A stretch of 10,286 nt of DNA from Prevotellaceae bacterium (lineage in GTDB: Bacteria; Bacteroidota; Bacteroidia; Bacteroidales; Paludibacteraceae): positions 1 to 10,286 of the forward strand of contig JAISXJ010000120.1 in NCBI GenBank assembly GCA_031270565.1, given 5' to 3'. The position numbers and the translations under genes were made by a program. The notes beneath the pieces were generated by a model that worked only from the letters and a program-made list of their open reading frames with translations, did no database searches and had not been told where the DNA came from. This document shows positions 5,756 to 10,286 of this stretch, piece after piece; position 1 is the first letter of the stretch, and every line of letters begins with the position of its first letter.

Positions 5756-5793
5756 TTTGTGATAAAAACATAAAAAACAACCTCTATCACAAA
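5756..5793. repeat. Perfect 9-bp inverted repeat downstream of era
   Basis: TTTGTGATA at 5756-5764 and TATCACAAA at 5785-5793 are perfectly complementary and enclose a 20-base A-rich loop. The stem lies 27 bases after the era stop codon. The 3' arm is followed by A residues rather than T on either strand, so this is not a standard intrinsic terminator. It may protect the era mRNA 3' end or be a protein-binding dyad. The rest of the 5729-5885 gap is AT-rich spacer plus the promoter of the next gene. Confidence 0.55.
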
Positions 5794-5807
5794 AAAAAAT
5801 ATTCTTA

Positions 5808-5842
5808 TTTGAGTACAGAAAAAAAAATAATCACTACCTTTG
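5808..5842 (+). promoter_or_regulatory. Promoter of the Cys-rich lipoprotein gene
   Basis: TACCTTTG at 5835-5842 is an exact -7 match, 43 bases before the ATG at 5886. A TTTG at 5808-5811 lies 23 bases upstream of it, slightly further than the usual 19-21. The gene is therefore probably transcribed independently of era. Confidence 0.65.
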
Positions 5843-5885
5843 AGCCGCAAAAATTTCTTTTTTTAAAATCGTAAAAAAAAATCGT

Positions 5886-6380
5886 ATGAAAAAACTTTCA
5901 ATGTTAGTGTGTGCCTTGGGATTGGCATTCGTTGTTGCTTCGTGTTGCAACGGAAAAGAGGACAAACAGTCTGATGCCGCTCCGGGGAAAGAGTGTTGCC
6001 GTAAAGAGGCAAAGTGTGAATTGACAGAAGAACAGCGCGCCGAATGTCAGGCTGTTAGAGAACAGTGGGCAAAATTTGAAGCGCTCACCGATGCCGAAAA
6101 AACGGACGTTATTGCTAAACGCAAAGCCTTTATCGACAAGGCTAATGCCGAGAAAGAGGCTTGCAAAGCCAAGAAAGCGGAGCTGGAAGCAAGATGGGCT
6201 ACCTTTGAGACACTCTCACTTGATGAGCAGAAACAGCTAATTGACGACATCACCGCTTTTTGCCATGCCGACAAAAAACCTTGCCACAAGGAAAGCAAAA
6301 AAGGCTGTTGCAAAGAAGGTAAGAAAGAGTGCGCCAAAGAGGGCAAAAAATGCCACGAAGACGGGCAGGACAAAAAGTAA
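5886..6380 (+). CDS. Cysteine-rich, Lys/Glu-rich lipoprotein with internal repeat
   Basis: No named family is certain. The 164-residue product starts with a lipoprotein signal: MKK, a hydrophobic stretch (4-18) and lipobox VASC with lipidated Cys20, so it is expected to be membrane-anchored outside the cytoplasm. The mature part is highly charged and contains 12 further cysteines (21, 37, 38, 44, 54, 93, 126, 133, 141, 142, 149, 156), several as CC or CH pairs, ending in a Lys/Cys/Gly/Glu-rich tail. Residues 58-84 and 101-127 resemble each other (WAKFEAL / WATFETL, offset 43), pointing to an internal helical duplication. LTEEQ at 46-50 recalls the LTxxQ motif of Spy/CpxP periplasmic proteins. 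Metal binding or redox buffering is a plausible inference, but no function is shown. The gene has its own promoter and terminator. Confidence 0.88.
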   Translation: MKKLSMLVCALGLAFVVASCCNGKEDKQSDAAPGKECCRKEAKCELTEEQRAECQAVREQWAKFEALTDAEKTDVIAKRKAFIDKANAEKEACKAKKAELEARWATFETLSLDEQKQLIDDITAFCHADKKPCHKESKKGCCKEGKKECAKEGKKCHEDGQDKK

Positions 6381-6434
6381 CGCTTGCTGCACTCTTGCGC
6401 TGACCTGCGCAGAACCCTGAAAAAGGGCAAAAAT

Positions 6435-6470
6435 AAAGTACGAACGTAAAACAGTGTTCGTACTTTTTTA
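6435..6470. terminator. Strong bidirectional terminator
   Basis: AAAGTACGAAC at 6435-6445 and GTTCGTACTTT at 6456-6466 form a perfect 11-bp stem with a 10-base loop. T-runs follow on both strands: TTTTTT on the plus strand, and TTTATTTTT on the minus strand. It ends the lipoprotein transcript 54 bases after the stop codon and can also stop transcripts coming from the convergent glucanase gene. Confidence 0.92.
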
Positions 6471-6477
6471 ATTTAAT

Positions 6478-6600
6478 GGGAACTTCTAAAAAATGCTTTT
6501 TCTGCGTTACGCTCTTTCGGTAAAAATGCTCATTTACGTTAGTAAACTCCGCTTTTACCTCAATCGCAAGCCTTGAAAAATCTAATTTTTAGAAGTCCCC
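6478..6600. mobile_element. 123-bp MITE-like inverted-repeat element
   Basis: The ends, GGGAACTTCTAAAAA at 6478-6492 and TTTTTAGAAGTCCCC at 6586-6600, are inverted repeats that match at 14 of 15 positions. TAAT flanks both sides (6474-6477 and 6601-6604), as a target-site duplication would; the match extends to TAATGG if the left boundary is moved. Inside, nested arms pair in order: TTTTTC (6497) with GAAAAA (6575), TGCG (6503) with CGCA (6565), GGTAAAA (6519) with TTTTACC (6553), TTTAC (6533) with GTAAA (6542), closing on a four-base loop. The whole element can thus fold into one long hairpin. It has no coding capacity. It fits a non-autonomous MITE or a large REP-type palindrome; copy number in the genome is unknown. 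Confidence 0.7.
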
Positions 6601-6661
6601 TAATGGCAATACTTTTAATTGTAACCTCTGTGCGGTTATTCTCAGTATTTCTCCCCGTCAA

Positions 6662-9600
6662 TTATTCTTTCACAATTTTATAACTGCCTGTCTGCAGGTT
6701 ACAGTCAGTTATTTGTAACAGATAAAGCCCCGCAGGAACAGCGCTCAAATCATAGGTTGCCTGCTCTGCCGCCACCGGACTTATTTCAGTCTTCCGACCA
6801 AACATATCCACCAGCGCTACTTTCTCAATAGATGTTGCATATTGAATGGTAATGAGCGCTGTCGTCGGATTGGGATAGATGAGACACGTTGCTGCTGTCG
6901 TGTTGTCCACCGCACTGCCGCAACTGCTGCCTACCACGTAATCGTAATAAGCGGTAACGCTCATGCCTCCCGCGTAGGCAAATTTACAGCCCAGACGCAA
7001 TGTCGCACCGATGGTCTGGTTTGTCAGCGTAGCCGAAAAGGTTTGATTGCCCATAGCGGTCAGTGGGCGCTCGGAAAAAGGCGTCGGTTGCCACAGATAG
7101 GCTACAACGCCCACTTTGTCGGTGTCCAGCAGTTTATAGGTAACGGTAACATCACCGCCGAATGCTTCGAATGTAGCCATGTATCCCGTCGAAAACGCTC
7201 CCTGCTGTGCCTCGGTAGCGGTAAACCGGCACGAACTGAACTCCGAGACAACGATATTTACCGTGTCCGAGATGCCCACTTCCTGATTAACATTCGTTGC
7301 CTTTGCTACGAGTTTGTAACTACCTGCCGCCGGCGTCCACTGTATGCTGTACGGCGCTGTTAAATCGGTGTCAATCAATGTTGTGCCATTGTAGAAATCA
7401 ACCTGACTGATAGCTACTCCGTTCATGTCATTAGCAGTTGCCGAAAGCGTTATCGGTAAGCCAACCTCGAATTTACTGTAATCGGCAGGAGAGGTAATGG
7501 TAACATCCGGAAGACCTGAGCCACTGCTGACAGCCAATAATTTTCTTGCGGGAACATCCAGTTGAAAGCCGTCTGAGAAATGAACCGCAAGAGGCGTATT
7601 GCCATAGTTTTGCGCGGTATAGGTCTTTTTGCCTGAATGATCAAAAACGGCGGCAATCGGATGATCTGCCGTAACGGAAGCGTCAACCTTGCCCAAAACA
7701 TTCATAGCGTGCAACCAGTAATAGGTTTGTGCATCCGACACGCCAAACTTTAATGCCCGCGACAGATTATTGGCATTGTAGAGCGCAACAGCTTCCGACG
7801 GACTGGTAAAGGCGGCATATTGCCACATAATATCGTGCCAAAGGTTAGGATTGCTGTTGTCGTTTGCCGTGATAGTGGTGTTGGTTTTAATTTCCTGCCA
7901 AAGTTTTTTGGCATAGTCGTGATTGTATCCCAGATAGAGCGACCCGCCGTGTATAGGATATAATTCAATGCCGTATGAGGCAGCAATATCGCCCGTCCAG
8001 AAAGTCTGATTATCAAGATCATTGCCCCACACGCGGGATACCAGACTGTACTGCTGCGTAGCGGGAAAATTGCGGTCGTAAACATCAAACCAGTACTCCT
8101 CAATGGCGGTCAGTTCGGTGGTATAAAGATAGATGCCCAGATCGCGAATTGCCGTATTGTTGGTAACTGCCCCCCAGTGGATTAAAGAGGCATTGAACTG
8201 CATACTTTCGGAGGTTGATTCCTGATCGTTTCCCTGCGGGAAAGTGGCAAAGCCATTTGCCCAGCTGTGTCCGGCGTACGGGCTAAAGTTACGCAGGTAG
8301 GGAAACAGGGCGTCATCGTGTTGAAAAGAGGCGGCATCACGTATCAGAAGATTAATCATATCGCCCCAATCGGCTGCCCAGCCGGGACGGTAGTATTCAA
8401 GAAAGGCAGCGGCATGAATAAAATATCCCCAGTGAAAATGGTGGTCATTGAGGTTATTATCCTGACCGTGTCCCGCCGGATAACCGATAAGCGCCGTCCA
8501 GGTATCATTATAATAGAACAGAAAAGCCACCTCCGACGCCTCTGCGTGCAGCCAGTCTTCAACCCGTTCCTGAATGGTATTAAGCATCGAATCCTGCGCC
8601 TCAATATTGCCAACCTCGCCTGCGATACGCGCACTCTGCACTAGACGGTTGAGTAATTGTCCATCGTTGTATGAATCTGTCCATGTGCCGATTTCGTCAT
8701 CCTGCATCGCCGTAAGTTTTGCGTTGAGCGTGGATAACTGAAAGCCGACGCTTAACGTATCAACAAATGGCAGTGTCGGCAAAACGCCGTGGAATTTGTT
8801 CTCAACACTAAAACTGTTGGAAGCGACTGTTTTTAATTCCCCGCGAATAGAGGGATAACTGTATCCCTGCGGCTGAGGCGAGGCGGCAGCCAAATTAGCC
8901 CAATGATGCGGCAACAAGCCCAGCAGCATGGTTGACCCCGTTCCTTCCTTGACATCAACCGCTACCTGAAAATCGGTGCGCACCACAGAGGCAACAGGGT
9001 CGTATGAATAATTCGCCCTTGTCTGTGTCGGGAACACGTATGCGTGCTGTTTGTAAGCCTCAGCTGCTGCGCTGACACTTATTCCGGACATTGGCAAAAA
9101 AGCTAAAGACCAGTAGTTTTTGCCACTGAGCGTTGAGGTATATGTACCTCCATCTTTGCTCCACGTGCTACCGGCAGGGGCGTAAACGGCAAAGTCAGCG
9201 CCATTTTTGGCATTTTCGATAATTAATACCTCGCTGGAGATTGTTACTGTTCCGGACGTAACCTGCACACGGGCAATGTCGCTGCTTTGTTTTTCAAAGT
9301 AGATGAACGGCATCCCGATACCCGCAGTCGCCTGCATACGGTGTGCGCCGTCGTCCCATTGCATGGAGACTGTCCAGTCGGAATGGTCGCATACGGTAGC
9401 TTTATCTGCTGCCAAAGCGCTCACACCAACCGTAACAGGAAGCAAATCGTCTATCACTCCGCGAGGAATGTACGATACCACCAAGCCGCCGGAAACGGTT
9501 TTCAGTGTAAAGGGATAGGAAAACAGATTGGAAACGTGATTTTGTTTAAGCAGCGCCGACCACCAGTCGTTTGTTGGAACGGGCTTGCCAAGAGCATTGC

Positions 9601-9766
9601 CGCTCAATTGCGGCGTTCCCGAAGGATACTGATTGCGTCCGCCGGCATCAGCGCCGGGGTAAGTTGTAGTGTAACTGCCGTTGCCGACAGGGATAATGGC
9701 CGCCATTGACAAATGAATGGCGAAGATAGCAAACGCTATCAGAAGATTACTTTTTAGATTTCTCAT
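6662..9766 (-). CDS. Secreted GH81 endo-beta-1,3-glucanase with T9SS sorting domain
   Basis: The 1034-residue product is predicted to hydrolyse beta-1,3-glucans such as laminarin, curdlan or fungal wall glucan. A signal peptide (1-23, hydrophobic 8-22) leads to a GH81 region spanning about 55-700. GH81 hallmarks are PTNDWWSALL (64-73), DHHFHWGYFIHAAAF (441-455) and NDQESTSESM (513-522). By family analogy D441 is the general acid, and E516 or E520 the base, in an inverting mechanism. Residues about 753-840 form a bacterial Ig-like domain (VTITSPAD, VDFYNGTTLIDTD, TAPYSIQW). Residues about 845-949 resemble a CBM56-type beta-1,3-glucan-binding module (DTDKVGVVAYLW, GGMSVTAYYDYVVG). Residues 962-1034 are a type A T9SS tail (YPNP, AGLYLLQI, ending KIVKE). 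Export by the type IX system and surface attachment or release follow. No SusC/SusD genes are visible nearby. Confidence 0.94.
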   Translation of the reverse strand: MRNLKSNLLIAFAIFAIHLSMAAIIPVGNGSYTTTYPGADAGGRNQYPSGTPQLSGNALGKPVPTNDWWSALLKQNHVSNLFSYPFTLKTVSGGLVVSYIPRGVIDDLLPVTVGVSALAADKATVCDHSDWTVSMQWDDGAHRMQATAGIGMPFIYFEKQSSDIARVQVTSGTVTISSEVLIIENAKNGADFAVYAPAGSTWSKDGGTYTSTLSGKNYWSLAFLPMSGISVSAAAEAYKQHAYVFPTQTRANYSYDPVASVVRTDFQVAVDVKEGTGSTMLLGLLPHHWANLAAASPQPQGYSYPSIRGELKTVASNSFSVENKFHGVLPTLPFVDTLSVGFQLSTLNAKLTAMQDDEIGTWTDSYNDGQLLNRLVQSARIAGEVGNIEAQDSMLNTIQERVEDWLHAEASEVAFLFYYNDTWTALIGYPAGHGQDNNLNDHHFHWGYFIHAAAFLEYYRPGWAADWGDMINLLIRDAASFQHDDALFPYLRNFSPYAGHSWANGFATFPQGNDQESTSESMQFNASLIHWGAVTNNTAIRDLGIYLYTTELTAIEEYWFDVYDRNFPATQQYSLVSRVWGNDLDNQTFWTGDIAASYGIELYPIHGGSLYLGYNHDYAKKLWQEIKTNTTITANDNSNPNLWHDIMWQYAAFTSPSEAVALYNANNLSRALKFGVSDAQTYYWLHAMNVLGKVDASVTADHPIAAVFDHSGKKTYTAQNYGNTPLAVHFSDGFQLDVPARKLLAVSSGSGLPDVTITSPADYSKFEVGLPITLSATANDMNGVAISQVDFYNGTTLIDTDLTAPYSIQWTPAAGSYKLVAKATNVNQEVGISDTVNIVVSEFSSCRFTATEAQQGAFSTGYMATFEAFGGDVTVTYKLLDTDKVGVVAYLWQPTPFSERPLTAMGNQTFSATLTNQTIGATLRLGCKFAYAGGMSVTAYYDYVVGSSCGSAVDNTTAATCLIYPNPTTALITIQYATSIEKVALVDMFGRKTEISPVAAEQATYDLSAVPAGLYLLQITDCNLQTGSYKIVKE

Positions 9767-9812
9767 GTCAGTTAGTTTTTTTTGTTATTAAAATTCAATT
9801 GTTTTAGGCGCT

Positions 9813-9830
9813 GTATCAAACCGTTGATAC
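9813..9830. promoter_or_regulatory. Dyad just downstream of the glucanase -7 box
   Basis: GTATCA at 9813-9818 and TGATAC at 9825-9830 are perfect inverted repeats with a 6-base spacer. On the minus strand the dyad begins 8 bases after the -7 box, right at the expected start of transcription. This is a typical place for a repressor operator or a 5' stem in the mRNA. No cognate regulator is visible. Confidence 0.35.
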
Positions 9831-9838
9831 GACCTCTG

Positions 9839-9846
9839 CAAAGGTA
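9839..9846 (-). promoter_or_regulatory. -7 promoter element of the GH81 gene
   Basis: On the minus strand this reads TACCTTTG, an exact TAnnTTTG match, 72 bases before the ATG at 9766. The expected -33 region is only T-rich (tgttttttat) and lacks a clear TTTG, as may happen in regulated promoters. It lies after the terminator of the upstream FISUMP gene, supporting an independent transcript. Confidence 0.65.
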
Positions 9847-9895
9847 GAAAAATATTTCTGATAAAAAACACGCAACAATGAATCCGCCCAACAAC

Positions 9896-9923
9896 AAAAA
9901 GCCCTCATCTCTGGGGGCTTTTA
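9896..9923 (-). terminator. Intrinsic terminator of the FISUMP gene
   Basis: On the minus strand AAAAGCCC and GGGCTTTTT form an 8-bp stem around a short loop that can close further (CCAGAGATGA). The 3' arm ends in a T-run. It lies 22 bases after the stop codon at 9945 and separates that gene from the glucanase. Confidence 0.88.
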
Positions 9924-9944
9924 TGTTTGTTTTGGCGGTCGCTT

Positions 9945-10286
9945 TTATTCTGAAAGGCAGCGCACACTGAAGCCGGCCGACCGAAGGTAGTTGCCCACGT
10001 TCTGGCCACTGCCGTCGAAGCCAATGACGAGACTGGCACCTCCGTCAGCAGTAGAGCTCCAGTAGTAGCCGCGGCTGCCACGGTGGCCCAACGAACCGTC
10101 GGCGGCGTTCCGGAGGCCGACAGCGGGCAAAACCAATGCGTCGCCGAATTTAATACCGTTGGTGAAATCTGTATTGCTGGCAAACCAGGATTGTGCAACG
10201 TTGGCTGCGGTCCAGTTCGCGCCACCGTCATCAGTGCGGTATTCGTTATTATAGTCAATCACGCCTTGCCATTCGACGTCTGTAGG
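9945..10286 (-). CDS. FISUMP-domain protein, C-terminal part (5' end outside window)
   Basis: The reading frame stays open to the window edge, so only the last 113 residues are seen. The visible part begins PTDVEWQGVIDY and continues with VLPAVGLRN, DGSLGHRGSRGYYWSSTADG and finally GFSVRCLSE at the stop. This pattern matches the Fibrobacter succinogenes major paralogous (FISUMP) domain, found in often repeated, extracytoplasmic lipoproteins of Bacteroidota and Fibrobacter, with a fold thought to be related to C-type lectin or formylglycine-enzyme domains. Function is unknown; surface binding is a guess. A GTG at 10262 could be mistaken for a start, but the conserved residues before it (PTDVEWQG) show that the domain continues upstream. 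Base composition is visibly more GC-rich than the neighbouring intergenic DNA. Confidence 0.85.
   Translation of the reverse strand, partial: PTDVEWQGVIDYNNEYRTDDGGANWTAANVAQSWFASNTDFTNGIKFGDALVLPAVGLRNAADGSLGHRGSRGYYWSSTADGGASLVIGFDGSGQNVGNYLRSAGFSVRCLSE

Noticed and set aside
5756..5793. CRP/FNR-type operator
   Set aside because: The half-sites resemble TGTGA/TCACA, but the 20-base gap is far too wide for a classical site with a 6-base spacer.
6047..6430. Minus-strand open frame opposite the lipoprotein gene
   Set aside because: Its Ser/Leu/Phe-rich translation is the complement of the Lys/Glu-rich lipoprotein, and it crosses a region with no start signals.
6616..6640. Terminator of the GH81 gene formed by TAACC/GGTTA
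   Set aside because: The stem is only 5 bp and is followed by a mixed A/T sequence. The strong 11-bp bidirectional hairpin at 6435-6470 is a better stop signal.
8356..8634. Open frames within the GH81 gene on both strands
   Set aside because: The 1034-codon frame covers them with intact domains and catalytic motifs. The others are composition artefacts.
10260..10262. GTG as the start of the FISUMP gene
   Set aside because: The frame is open to the window edge, and the conserved PTDVEWQG lies upstream of the GTG, so the true start is outside the window.

Overview
The window is chromosomal DNA from a member of the Bacteroidota, most likely order Bacteroidales. Three things point there. First, several genes are preceded by the Bacteroidota-type promoter (TTTG near -33 and TAnnTTTG near -7). 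Second, the gene order rplM-rpsI-rpsB-tsf and the protein sequences (for example the L13 N-terminus MDTLSYKT and the EF-Ts N-terminus MAVTMAEI) are Bacteroidales-like. Third, a secreted glycosidase ends in a type IX secretion (T9SS) sorting domain. Genus and species cannot be read from the sequence. No transposase, phage gene, CRISPR array or restriction system is visible.

Layout, left to right. Positions 1-336 are non-coding: nested palindromes (1-166), a 15-bp tandem repeat (212-263) and a folD promoter. folD (337-1194, +) ends at an intrinsic terminator. A 294-bp gap with a small direct repeat follows, then the translation cluster on the minus strand, transcribed rplM (4326-3871), rpsI (3860-3474), rpsB (3266-2442), tsf (2307-1489). 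It has a consensus promoter upstream of rplM, structured gaps before rpsB and tsf, and a terminator after tsf. Divergent from it, a consensus promoter drives two tandem proline tRNAs (anticodons GGG and CGG), followed closely by era (Era GTPase).

The right half is more accessory. A small cysteine- and lysine-rich lipoprotein (5886-6380, +) with an internal repeat has its own promoter and a strong bidirectional terminator. Next is a 123-bp element (6478-6600) with inverted-repeat ends and flanking TAAT direct repeats, which looks like a non-autonomous MITE or REP-type element. A large minus-strand gene (9766-6662) encodes a GH81 endo-beta-1,3-glucanase with a bacterial Ig-like domain, a probable beta-1,3-glucan-binding module and a T9SS tail. 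The window ends in the C-terminal 113 codons of a FISUMP-type (Fibrobacter succinogenes major paralogous domain) protein on the minus strand, separated from the glucanase by a terminator and a new promoter.

How the genes fit together: the left two thirds serve one-carbon metabolism, translation and ribosome assembly (FolD, L13, S9, S2, EF-Ts, two proline tRNAs, Era). The right third serves the cell surface and polysaccharide use. The best candidates for something undescribed are the 123-bp inverted-repeat element and the duplicated Cys-rich lipoprotein. I do not see a complete new multi-gene system.
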